NCBI GenBank assembly: GCA_965369635.1
Contig: CBDURC010000044.1
Span: forward strand, 1 to 15,866
Length of the DNA: 15,866 nt
Origin: UBA3071 sp965369635
Lineage (GTDB): Bacteria > Chloroflexota > Anaerolineae > UBA3071
Direction: 5' to 3'
Shown here: positions 6,168 through 12,931 of the stretch, one piece after another
Numbering within the stretch: the stretch's first letter is position 1
Layout: each line of letters starts with the position of its first letter
The notes under the pieces: model-generated
The model's database searches: none
Told to the model about the DNA's origin: nothing
The model's input: the letters and a program-made list of their open reading frames with translations, nothing else
Translations under genes and position numbers: made by a program

Positions 6168-9089
6168 ATGTCACACTCCCCGGCTAGGCCTCTGAACAGG
6201 AAAGCAAAGATGGTGCAGAAGCGGCAGCAGACGACGATGGCAAGGCTGGCGTTGCTGGCGCTCGTTCTCCTCGCCTTCGCCTTGCGCGTCTACCGGATGG
6301 ACGCCCAGAGCCTCTGGTACGATGAAGGGGTGACAGCACAGGTTGCCTCGCAGGGGCTGGTCGAACTCACTCGCTGGACAGCAGATGACATCCAGCCGCC
6401 GCTGTACTACTACGTGGTGGCTGGCTGGATGCGACTGGCCGGAGGGAGCGAGTGGGCGCTGCGCTTCCTCTCGGCCTTCTTCAGCGCGCTGACAGTTCCG
6501 CTGCTGTACGTATTAGGACGCCTTCTCTTCAACCGCCGAGCGGCGCTGCTTGCCGCGCTGCTTGCGATGGTCTCTCCTCTATACATCTACTATGCCCAGG
6601 AAGCGCGCATGTACACGATGCTGACCTTCCTGGGCGCTCTGGCGGGCTATCTGCTGCTGCGCATCCTGCCTGAGACGCGGACGGCCCACCGCCGCCGATT
6701 GTGGGCCGGTTTCGCCCTCACCTCCATCGCCGCCTTGTACACACATTACTTCGCCGCCTTCCTGTTGGCAGCCCTCGCCCTCTACTCCCTGCTGGACGTA
6801 GTACGCCACGCACCGCGCACCACGTCTCAAGGTTCACGCTTCACGTTTCACGCTTTGCTCCTCGAGGGCTTCATCATCCTCGTCGCTATCACCCTCGCCT
6901 ACCTCCCCTGGCTCCCATCAATGCTCACCCGCTTCCGCATAGATGCCAGTTACTGGCAGGGTACACTGAAGCTGCACGAGGCGCTGCGCCATCTCCTCAT
7001 CAGCTTCAGCCTCGGAGAAACGGTGCTGGAACCCATTGCAGTCAAGCTCATGTGGGGGTTTGTGATCATCCTGGGACTGAGCATCGCAGCCCTTGTCCGG
7101 CATGGCAGATCACGCATCACGCTTCACGCATCACGCACCACGTTTCACGTTTCACGTTTCACGCATCATCCGCTATCGTTCCTGCTGCTGTACATGCTCG
7201 TGCCGCTGGCGCTGATCCTGCTGCTCTCATACCGCAATCCCAAGTTCAATCCTCGCTATCTTATGCTGGCCTCCCCTGCCTTCTTGCTGCTGATCGCCGG
7301 TGGCCTCAGCGAGTTGCTCTCCAGCCCCGGCATAACCCGCACAGCGCGAGCGATTGGCCTCCTCTGCCTAGTCTACTCTGTTGGCACCTCTGCTTATTCG
7401 ACCTACAACTGGTTTGCCGACCCCGCCTTCACCAGGGCTGACTTCCGCGGCGTGTCCCATTATGTACGAGAGCACATTGCGCCCGACGAGACAGTGATCC
7501 TCACCTCCGGCCACCTATCGCCGGTCTGGGACTACTACGCGCCGGACATCGAGCGGCACCGCCTGCCGGACATGGACATCCTGGACGTGAACGCCACGCT
7601 GGGCTACCACACCGCTGATGACCTCAATCGACTGCTGACGGGCAAGCAGGGCGTCTGGACGGTGCTCTGGCAGGACGAGGTCGTAGATCCCAACGGGTTC
7701 CTGGCCGGTTTCCTGGCACGGGCAGGTCAGGAGCAACCGGTGGAGCGCACCTTCTGGCACGTCGGACTGCGCCACTACCGGCTGCCAGAGGGAGTGTTTT
7801 TCAGCCCCGAGCCGCCCATCGAGCACCCACTGCGCGCCAATTTCGGCGGACAGGTGGAGCTTCTGGGCTGGAGTCAGGAAACGCCCGATACCGTCACGCT
7901 CTACTGGCACGCTCTGGTGGACACCGAGCGGGATTTCAAAGTCGCGCTGGCACTGGAGGATGTAGACGGACACACCTGGGGCCGCGCCGACCGGAGGCCG
8001 ACGGCCTACAACCACCCTAGCTTCCGTTGGCGACCCGGAGAGGTGCTCTTTGGGCATTACGATCTGCCGGCTGATCCGGGCACGCCACCAAGCGGCGGCT
8101 ACCGCCTCAGCGTGGGATTGTACGACGAGACGGACATCGCAGGGTTGGACGTGCTGGACGAAGCGGGGAATCCGCAGGGCAAACGCGTGCACCTGGACGG
8201 GATCCAGCTCTCGCACCTGGTCACCGGCGACGCGCTGACGCCGCTGCTGGCCCTGCCTGGTGGGCAGCAGACCGACGTCATCTTGAGCAGTGGCCTGCGG
8301 CTGCTAGGCCATGCCTTCGATGCCGCGCCAATGCGTCCCGGCGACCAGCGGACGCTGATCACCGTCTGGCGAGCCGAGACCACCCTACCCGCCGTGACCG
8401 TCCGCTACCGCTGGCTGGACGAAACCGGCGGTGTTCTGGGAGAGGATGGCTTCATGCCTGGTGTACAGGGATGGCCGGGCTATCCCACGAGCCGCTGGCA
8501 GGTGGGGGACACCGTCCGCTCGCAAGCCACGCTCTTCCTGCCGCCGAATGTGACGGCTGGGCAAGCCGCGCTGGAGCTGACCGTCTTCGTCAAAGGCAAA
8601 CCAGCGGGCAAACCGCTGCGGCTGTTGGACGTGCCCGTGCAAGTTCCGGAGCGGGTGTGGGAAGTCCCCGCGGTGCAGATACCCGTGGACGCCCGGTTCG
8701 ATTTCCTGGTTCGACTGGTGGGAATAGACCCGGGCGCGGACGTCGTGGCCGCCGGGACGACGCTGCCGGTCACCGTCACCTGGCAGGCCGTGGGCGATCT
8801 GGCAAGCTGGGATCTGACCGGGTTCGTGCACTTGCTGGCGAATGATGGCCGCATGGTGGCTCAGGAGGATCACGTGCCACAGCAGGGGCAGCGGCCAACG
8901 CGGGGTTGGCTGGAGGGCGAAGTGGTGGTCGACCGCTACGATTTGTCCTTGCCCACAGACACGCCGCCGGGTCTCTACACACTCGAAGTTGGCCTATACC
9001 TCGACGATGGCACGCGGCTTGTGGTGACCGAGCCTCAACTGTGGCAGGGCCGCGACGGCGTGCGGGCAGGCGAGGTTCGGGTGGAATAG
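6168..9089 (+). CDS. GT-C glycosyltransferase (family 39 / ArnT-PMT-like) with C-terminal beta modules
   Basis: The protein has 973 residues from the chosen start. After a short basic N-terminus the first helix (LALLALVLLAFALRVY) runs into SLWYDEG, whose D52-E53 is the extracytoplasmic acidic pair that GT39/ArnT-like enzymes use for transfer from polyprenyl-phosphate sugars. Around ten hydrophobic helices follow to about residue 430, then a soluble part. Beta modules begin near residues 557 (FGGQVELLGW), 706 (LSSGLRLLGH) and 844 (FDFLVRLVGI). The last has a fuller form with VHLLANDGRMVAQEDHVP and PPGLYTLEVGLY. They resemble the C-terminal modules of the 91-3702 protein. Two heptamer arrays are translated in frame, at residues about 213-228 and 314-334, both between helices. 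The frame is open back to a TTG at 6087; 6168 is preferred because the promoter would start there, and 6210 with an AGGAAAG upstream is an alternative. The acceptor is unknown. Confidence 0.85.
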   Translation: MSHSPARPLNRKAKMVQKRQQTTMARLALLALVLLAFALRVYRMDAQSLWYDEGVTAQVASQGLVELTRWTADDIQPPLYYYVVAGWMRLAGGSEWALRFLSAFFSALTVPLLYVLGRLLFNRRAALLAALLAMVSPLYIYYAQEARMYTMLTFLGALAGYLLLRILPETRTAHRRRLWAGFALTSIAALYTHYFAAFLLAALALYSLLDVVRHAPRTTSQGSRFTFHALLLEGFIILVAITLAYLPWLPSMLTRFRIDASYWQGTLKLHEALRHLLISFSLGETVLEPIAVKLMWGFVIILGLSIAALVRHGRSRITLHASRTTFHVSRFTHHPLSFLLLYMLVPLALILLLSYRNPKFNPRYLMLASPAFLLLIAGGLSELLSSPGITRTARAIGLLCLVYSVGTSAYSTYNWFADPAFTRADFRGVSHYVREHIAPDETVILTSGHLSPVWDYYAPDIERHRLPDMDILDVNATLGYHTADDLNRLLTGKQGVWTVLWQDEVVDPNGFLAGFLARAGQEQPVERTFWHVGLRHYRLPEGVFFSPEPPIEHPLRANFGGQVELLGWSQETPDTVTLYWHALVDTERDFKVALALEDVDGHTWGRADRRPTAYNHPSFRWRPGEVLFGHYDLPADPGTPPSGGYRLSVGLYDETDIAGLDVLDEAGNPQGKRVHLDGIQLSHLVTGDALTPLLALPGGQQTDVILSSGLRLLGHAFDAAPMRPGDQRTLITVWRAETTLPAVTVRYRWLDETGGVLGEDGFMPGVQGWPGYPTSRWQVGDTVRSQATLFLPPNVTAGQAALELTVFVKGKPAGKPLRLLDVPVQVPERVWEVPAVQIPVDARFDFLVRLVGIDPGADVVAAGTTLPVTVTWQAVGDLASWDLTGFVHLLANDGRMVAQEDHVPQQGQRPTRGWLEGEVVVDRYDLSLPTDTPPGLYTLEVGLYLDDGTRLVVTEPQLWQGRDGVRAGEVRVE
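6804..6852 (+). repeat. In-frame heptamer array 5 in the GT-C gene
   Basis: Seven 7-bp units in phase: CGCCACG, CACCGCG, CACCACG, TCTCAAG, GTTCACG, CTTCACG, TTTCACG. They are translated as a polar, basic loop (around HAPRTTSQGSRFTFHA) between two membrane helices. It belongs to the same NNTCACG-type family as the arrays at 7108-7170 and 9241-9268. Confidence 0.85.
7108..7170 (+). repeat. In-frame heptamer array 6 in the GT-C gene
   Basis: Nine 7-bp units in phase: GATCACG, CATCACG, CTTCACG, CATCACG, CACCACG, TTTCACG three times, CATCATC. They are translated as RITLHASRTTFHVSRFTHH, a basic His-rich loop between helices. Bases 7145-7169 are identical over 25 bp to 9243-9267, in the leader of the next gene. 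Confidence 0.92.
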
Positions 9090-9093
9090 ATAT

Positions 9094-9197
9094 CTATCCG
9101 AAAAACTGTAGAGCCGACATCTTGTCGGCGGCCTGTCGGAGCCTGATCGAACGGCTTTCCGGCGTCTGGGAGCCGCCTCTGCAGACTTCTCGGATAG
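9094..9197. repeat. 104-bp element with imperfect terminal inverted repeats (MITE-like or structured RNA)
   Basis: The ends are CTATCCGA (9094-9101) and TCGGATAG (9190-9197), exact inverted copies. Pairing continues inward with a few mismatches and one extra base (left arm to about 9118, right arm from about 9172), roughly 20 matched positions. Inside is a perfect 7-bp hairpin with a 3-base loop, GCCGACA / TGTCGGC at 9113-9129. The element begins 4 bp after the GT-C stop and ends 8 bp before the next promoter. It contains no gene and no obvious target-site duplication was seen. It could be a miniature mobile element or a folded 3' end acting as a terminator. Confidence 0.6.
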
Positions 9198-9205
9198 GCA
9201 CTCAG

Positions 9206-9234
9206 TTGACGAAACCCGCTGCTTCTGGTACACT
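9206..9234 (+). promoter_or_regulatory. Strong promoter for the lipoprotein gene
   Basis: TTGACG (9206-9211), a 17-bp spacer and TACACT (9229-9234). The start point would be near 9241, exactly where the heptamer array at 9241-9268 begins. It probably drives the lipoprotein and possibly the two GT2 genes after it. Confidence 0.75.
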
Positions 9235-9240
9235 GCTGCC

Positions 9241-9268
9241 TGTCACGTTTCACGTTTCACGCATCATG
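9241..9268 (+). repeat. Heptamer array 7 in the mRNA leader of the lipoprotein gene
   Basis: Four 7-bp units: TGTCACG, TTTCACG, TTTCACG, CATCATG. They fill the leader from the predicted transcription start to the Shine-Dalgarno GGAGG (9268-9272). The array shares 25 identical bases with array 6 inside the GT-C gene. Confidence 0.85.
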
Positions 9269-9281
9269 GAGGATCAACCCC

Positions 9282-10589
9282 TTGCATCTCAAGACATCTT
9301 CGAGATTGATTGCTCTAGCCCTGCTCAGCTTGCTGTTCCTGACAGGGTGCGCGTCGCTGCTGCGGCCACTGCTATCTGACGTCGAAGTATGGCCGTCGGT
9401 CATCTCCCCCAACGCCGACGGGCACGACGACGTGGCCCGCATCTCCTACAGCATCGGCCGCAACGCCAACGTCTCCATCTACTTCGTGGACGAGACCGGA
9501 GAGCGTCACTACTTCCGGTACGAACGCCGCCGCTCGCCCAAGCGGGGCGGCTACCAGGTCTACTGGGGCGGGACAGTTCAAGAGCCATTGCTGTTGGAGA
9601 ACGAGTACGGGCGCCAGCTTGTCCAAAGCCACGTGCTCGCTGACGGAACGTACACCTGGGTCATCGAAGCTGTGGACGACCGCGGCGGCGACGCCAAGAT
9701 CGAAGGCACGATCACCATCGAGGACGCCGACACCGCACTGCCCGAACTGCGCAACTTCACCGTCATGCCCCAGGAGTTCCGCCCCAACCAAGACGGCCTG
9801 CGCGACGACTGGGTTTCCATCTCCTACTACCTGGCCAAGGACGCCGAGCACGTCCGGGTCTACCTGGTAGACCCCGCGCAGCCTAGCCTCAAGTTCCCCA
9901 TCGAAGAACGGGAGCGGGTCATCAAGCCGGGCGAGCGAGGCTATCACGAGTACCGCTATGAGGGCGGAGTAGACCTGGGCGCTGAGCCGCCGCCCGACGG
10001 CACCTACTTCATCTACGGCCAGGCGGAAGACATCGTGGGCAACCGCGTTGTGGTCTCCTCTACGCTGACCATTGCAGAGGGAGGCAAGCCGAGAGCAGAC
10101 GTGTCCGAGGGCGAGATCGACTGGGTGGGCGAGATGGAGCGCACGGTGAGCGTGCCGCTGGGCGGAATGCTCTGCTTCACCGCCACCGTGGTCAACGAAG
10201 GAGCCGTCCCCATCCGCACCTCGGGGCCGTGGCCGGGACAACTGTACAGATTCAGCCAGAACTACAACACGCTGGCAGCAGAGTACGACGACGCCTGGTT
10301 CCATCAGGCTGGTGTATGGCGCTTCGGCATCAACTTCCAGAGCGCCGGGCTGGACGCCCCCTTCCGTTGGGCCGTTGGCCGCAAGGAAGACCTGGAACCG
10401 CGGGTGATCAACGGCACGGAGCAGTGGTACCTGCTGCCCGGTAGGCGCGGTCTGGTCTATGGGTGCATCGAATTCGACCAAGCCCCGCCTCTAGAGGCCG
10501 ACCTGTGGTGGGGTGCGTTGATCCACCAGGACGTGGCCGTGGTCAACAACTACATTGACCGCATCACGGTGCGAGTGGGTGTGCCATAA
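9282..10589 (+). CDS. Lipoprotein with two FlgD-like Ig modules
   Basis: The 435-residue product starts with a signal peptide and lipobox LTGC, with Cys23 as the lipidation site, so it is exported and anchored to the membrane. Two modules follow with the FlgD-Ig / SPNxDG pattern: SPNADGHDDV at about 42-51 followed by ISYSIGRNANVSIYFVD, and FRPNQDGLRDDW at about 166-177 followed by ISYYLAKDAEHVRVYLVD. Residues from about 270 form a separate beta-rich, Trp/Tyr-rich domain not recognised. The start is TTG at 9282: GGAGG at 9268-9272 precedes it by 9 bp, and the reading frame gives a proper signal peptide there. An ATG at 9266 lies in a different, short frame. A role in presenting or binding envelope glycans is inferred only from its neighbours. 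Confidence 0.82.
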   Translation: MHLKTSSRLIALALLSLLFLTGCASLLRPLLSDVEVWPSVISPNADGHDDVARISYSIGRNANVSIYFVDETGERHYFRYERRRSPKRGGYQVYWGGTVQEPLLLENEYGRQLVQSHVLADGTYTWVIEAVDDRGGDAKIEGTITIEDADTALPELRNFTVMPQEFRPNQDGLRDDWVSISYYLAKDAEHVRVYLVDPAQPSLKFPIEERERVIKPGERGYHEYRYEGGVDLGAEPPPDGTYFIYGQAEDIVGNRVVVSSTLTIAEGGKPRADVSEGEIDWVGEMERTVSVPLGGMLCFTATVVNEGAVPIRTSGPWPGQLYRFSQNYNTLAAEYDDAWFHQAGVWRFGINFQSAGLDAPFRWAVGRKEDLEPRVINGTEQWYLLPGRRGLVYGCIEFDQAPPLEADLWWGALIHQDVAVVNNYIDRITVRVGVP

Positions 10590-10595
10590 GGCAGG

Positions 10596-10637
10596 GTATC
10601 AGGTATTGGTGATTGGTGATCAGGGATCAGGGAGCGA
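10596..10637 (+). repeat. Heptamer array 8 between the lipoprotein and GT2 genes
   Basis: Six 7-bp units in phase: GTATCAG, GTATTGG, TGATTGG, TGATCAG, GGATCAG, GGAGCGA. The last unit runs into the Shine-Dalgarno of the GT2 gene (GAGGA, 10636-10640). The array fills nearly all of the 55-bp gap between the genes. In this orientation it contains TGA in some frames, unlike the arrays lying within genes. Confidence 0.8.
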
Positions 10638-10644
10638 GGAAGCG

Positions 10645-11628
10645 GTGAAGCTGGCCATCGTCATCGTGAGCTACAACGTGCGAGAGCTGTTGGCCGTGTG
10701 CTTGCGCTCCGTGTTCGCCAGCCTGGACCGCTCGCCGGAGCTAGAGACCGAAGTCTGGGTGGTGGACAACGGTTCCGCCGATGGCAGCGCGGCGATGGTA
10801 GGCGATCACTTCCCCCAGGTCAAACTTCTCGCCAGCGACGAGAACCTGGGCTTCGCCGGCGGCAACAACGCGGCACTGCGAGCCTGCGGCTTCAGCATAC
10901 AAGACGCGCCACGCGTCACGGAGCACGTTCCACCCGACTTCGTCCTCCTGTTGAACCCCGACACCGAAGTGATCGACGACGCCATCGGTCGCATGGAGCG
11001 TTTCCTGGCCCAGCATCCCCGCGTGGGCGGCGTGGGCGCGCAGCTTCAGTATCCCGATGGCCGCTTCCAGCACGGAACGTTCAGCTTTCCGGGCTTGCTG
11101 CAGCTCTGGTTCGACTTCTTCCCGCCCCGCCCGCGACGGCTGCTCGATTCCCGACTCAATGGCCGCTACCCGCGCCGCTGCTACGAGCGAGGTGAGCCTT
11201 TCCCCATCGGATTTGCCCTGGGCGCGGCGCTGATGGTGCGGCGGGAGGCCATCGAAGCAGTGGGGTTGCTGGACGAAGGGTACTTCATGTATGCTGAAGA
11301 GATAGACTGGTGCTGGCGCATGCAGCGGGCCGGTTGGCCATTCTACTGCGTGCCCGCAGCGCGGGTGGTGCACCACGGCGGGGCCAGCAGCCGCCAATTC
11401 CGCGAGCAGTCTTATCTGAACCTGTGGCGCAGCCGCCAGCGATTGTACGAGAGATTCTACGGGCCGCTCAGACGCCGGCTGGCGTTTCGTATCGTGCGGC
11501 TGGGCATGTCGGCCGAGAACCGCCGCGTCCGCCGCGCCGCTGCTCATGGACAAATCAGCGAAACCGAACTGCAGAAGCGGTTGGCGACCTTTAGCGAAGT
11601 CGTTACTCTCCATGACTCGAATTGGTAG
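10645..11628 (+). CDS. GT2 family glycosyltransferase (rhamnosyltransferase WbbL-like)
   Basis: This 327-residue cytoplasmic or membrane-associated enzyme has the GT-A/GT2 motifs: VSYN near residue 8, the nucleotide-binding VVDNGSADGS (D41), NLGFAGGNN near 67, the DxD-equivalent LLNPDTEV (D106) and the acceptor-side EEIDWCWR (E218, E219, D221). This set is typical of the rhamnosyltransferase-like branch used for envelope polysaccharides; the sugar is not certain. GTG at 10645 is chosen because GAGGA (10636-10640) precedes it and the first strand (KLAIVIVSYN) starts there. The frame is open further upstream only through the repeat array and the lipoprotein end. Its last codons (SNW and the stop) lie within the first units of the repeat at 11622-11712. 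Confidence 0.88.
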   Translation: MKLAIVIVSYNVRELLAVCLRSVFASLDRSPELETEVWVVDNGSADGSAAMVGDHFPQVKLLASDENLGFAGGNNAALRACGFSIQDAPRVTEHVPPDFVLLLNPDTEVIDDAIGRMERFLAQHPRVGGVGAQLQYPDGRFQHGTFSFPGLLQLWFDFFPPRPRRLLDSRLNGRYPRRCYERGEPFPIGFALGAALMVRREAIEAVGLLDEGYFMYAEEIDWCWRMQRAGWPFYCVPAARVVHHGGASSRQFREQSYLNLWRSRQRLYERFYGPLRRRLAFRIVRLGMSAENRRVRRAAAHGQISETELQKRLATFSEVVTLHDSNW

Positions 11629-11712
11629 ATTGGGGCGGGGACTGACAGGCTCGCGAACCCTTTCCCAATTTACCAATTTCCCAATGTACCAATCTACCAA
11701 CCCACCAGCAGA
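11622..11712 (+). repeat. Octamer array with inverted arm between two GT2 genes
   Basis: Six 8-bp units in phase occupy 11665-11712: CCAATTTA, CCAATTTC, CCAATGTA, CCAATCTA, CCAACCCA, CCAGCAGA. An inverted copy, TTGGTAGATTGG at 11622-11633, matches the complement of 11689-11700 perfectly over 12 bp, so the transcript could form a long hairpin. The inverted arm includes the stop codon of the upstream gene, and the array ends at the Shine-Dalgarno of the next. It could modulate read-through between the two genes (inference). Confidence 0.85.
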
Positions 11713-11718
11713 GGAACC

Positions 11719-12468
11719 ATGCTCGCTGCCGTCATTTTGACCAAAAACGAAGCCGCGCACATCACCGACTGCATCGCCAGTCTGCGCTGGTGCGATCGCG
11801 TTGTCCTTTCCGATAGCTACAGCGACGATGGCACGGTGGAGATCGCAGAGAACCTTGGTGCAGAGGTGATACAGCGCCCGTTCGACAACTTCGCCTCCCA
11901 GCGGAACGCGGCGCTGGGCCAGGTAGAGGCCGATTGGATCTTCTTCGTGGATGCCGACGAGAGAGCCACGCCGGAGCTGGCAGCAGAAGTACGTCAGGTC
12001 ATCGCGCAGGAGAACAAGGCAGGCTGGTGGGTGCCGAGGCACAACTACATTGTGGGGAAACTGATGCGCTATGGCGGCTACAGCCCCGACTACCAGTTGC
12101 GGCTGCTGCAGCGAGGACAGGCGCGCTACGACGCCGCCCGCCCCGTGCACGAGGTGGTCATCCTGGACGGCGAAGCGGGCCACCTGCAGAACCCCCTCAC
12201 CCACTACAACTACGACAGTTGGGCGCAGGTGCACGAGAAGCAGCGCCGCTACGCGCGGCTGGAAGCGCAGCGGCTCCTCGAACAGGGTATCCGACCCAAG
12301 CCGCACAACTTCATCCTGCAGCCGTTGCGGGAATTCCGCCGCCGCGTGTTCACGCTGCGGGGCTACAAGGATGGACTGCACGGCCTGCGGCTGCACGCGC
12401 TGCTGGCCTACTACTACGGCTTCGTCCCTTACGTGCGGCTGCGAGAGCTGTGGCGGGATAGAGGTTGA
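11719..12468 (+). CDS. GT2 family glycosyltransferase (WaaE/KdtX-like)
   Basis: This 249-residue enzyme matches the short GT2 subfamily of lipopolysaccharide-core type (WaaE/KdtX, beta-glucosyltransferase-like): AVILTKNEAAHI at the N-terminus, VVLSDSYSDDGT (about 28-39), the family hallmark FASQRNAAL (58-66) and the metal-binding VDADE (77-81). The C-terminal third is basic and aromatic (AYYYGFVPYVRLRELW), as expected for membrane association. The ATG at 11719 follows a GAGGA Shine-Dalgarno contributed partly by the last repeat unit. The sugar and acceptor are not determined. With the preceding GT2 gene it likely builds the lipid-linked or surface glycan of this locus. Confidence 0.87.
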   Translation: MLAAVILTKNEAAHITDCIASLRWCDRVVLSDSYSDDGTVEIAENLGAEVIQRPFDNFASQRNAALGQVEADWIFFVDADERATPELAAEVRQVIAQENKAGWWVPRHNYIVGKLMRYGGYSPDYQLRLLQRGQARYDAARPVHEVVILDGEAGHLQNPLTHYNYDSWAQVHEKQRRYARLEAQRLLEQGIRPKPHNFILQPLREFRRRVFTLRGYKDGLHGLRLHALLAYYYGFVPYVRLRELWRDRG

Positions 12469-12493
12469 CGATCTGAGCAGGCTGTGCTATACT
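12465..12493 (+). promoter_or_regulatory. Strong promoter for the three-gene cassette
   Basis: TTGACG (12465-12470) overlaps the stop codon of the GT2 gene. A 17-bp spacer leads to TATACT (12488-12493). Transcription would begin near 12500, about 10 nt before the ATG at 12510, so the leader is barely long enough to hold AGGGA (12501-12505). Confidence 0.75.
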
Positions 12494-12509
12494 CGTTTTC
12501 AGGGAAACC

Positions 12510-12929
12510 ATGCAGCTCGACGTTCACATCAGCAATCCCACGCCGGAGCAAATGATCGCGGTTCTCCTCGAAGCGGCTCGAGCTGAGCGGTGGGATCATT
12601 GGGAGCATGAGATTGAAGCCCACACTCGCGATTGGGCCAGGGTCGGCGATATGCCCAGATCGCTAAAGGCAGAGCAATTCGCGAAGTTGCCGAAAGCGGT
12701 GGCTCAGTACCAGTTTGTCGAGCTATGCGTCTACTCTTACAAGGGGAAAACAACGTGGGGCTTCTACTGCAAGAAGCTCCCCTTCGAAAAGTACATGCTC
12801 ACTCGCGTACTTGTTGTGTTTGATCCTGTTGCTGGCGAGATCATTCACTGCATGTATTGTGACAAAGGCAAGAGGTATTGCGAACGATGGGGGGAGCAAG
12901 AGAAACTGTTCAAGGAGATAAGGTGGTAA
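12510..12929 (+). CDS. Unrecognised 139-residue protein, first gene of the cassette
   Basis: No family is recognised. The N-terminal half is helical and charged (PTPEQMIAVLLEAARAERWDHWEHEIEAHTRDWARVGDM). The C-terminal half is a beta-like, aromatic region (FVELCVYSYKGKTTWGFYCKK, LTRVLVVFDPVAGEIIHCMYC). Cysteines at GFYC, HCMYC (a C-x-x-C pair) and RYC could form a metal site. There is no signal peptide or membrane segment. The ATG at 12510 lies directly below a strong promoter. By eye the GC is near 50%, below the glycosyltransferases. The next gene starts 2 bp after its stop, so they are co-transcribed. A role as a toxin is possible given the XRE regulator downstream, but the sequence itself does not show it. 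Confidence 0.75.
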   Translation: MQLDVHISNPTPEQMIAVLLEAARAERWDHWEHEIEAHTRDWARVGDMPRSLKAEQFAKLPKAVAQYQFVELCVYSYKGKTTWGFYCKKLPFEKYMLTRVLVVFDPVAGEIIHCMYCDKGKRYCERWGEQEKLFKEIRW

Positions 12930-12931
12930 GA

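Noticed and set aside
9266..9379. Short frame starting ATG at 9266 just after the heptamer array
   Set aside because: It ends within the lipoprotein signal region in another frame; the lipobox frame from the TTG at 9282 is far better supported.
10741..12396. 551-residue open frame on the minus strand
   Set aside because: It lies opposite two clear GT2 genes with intact motifs and has no recognisable domain; it is a high-GC artefact.
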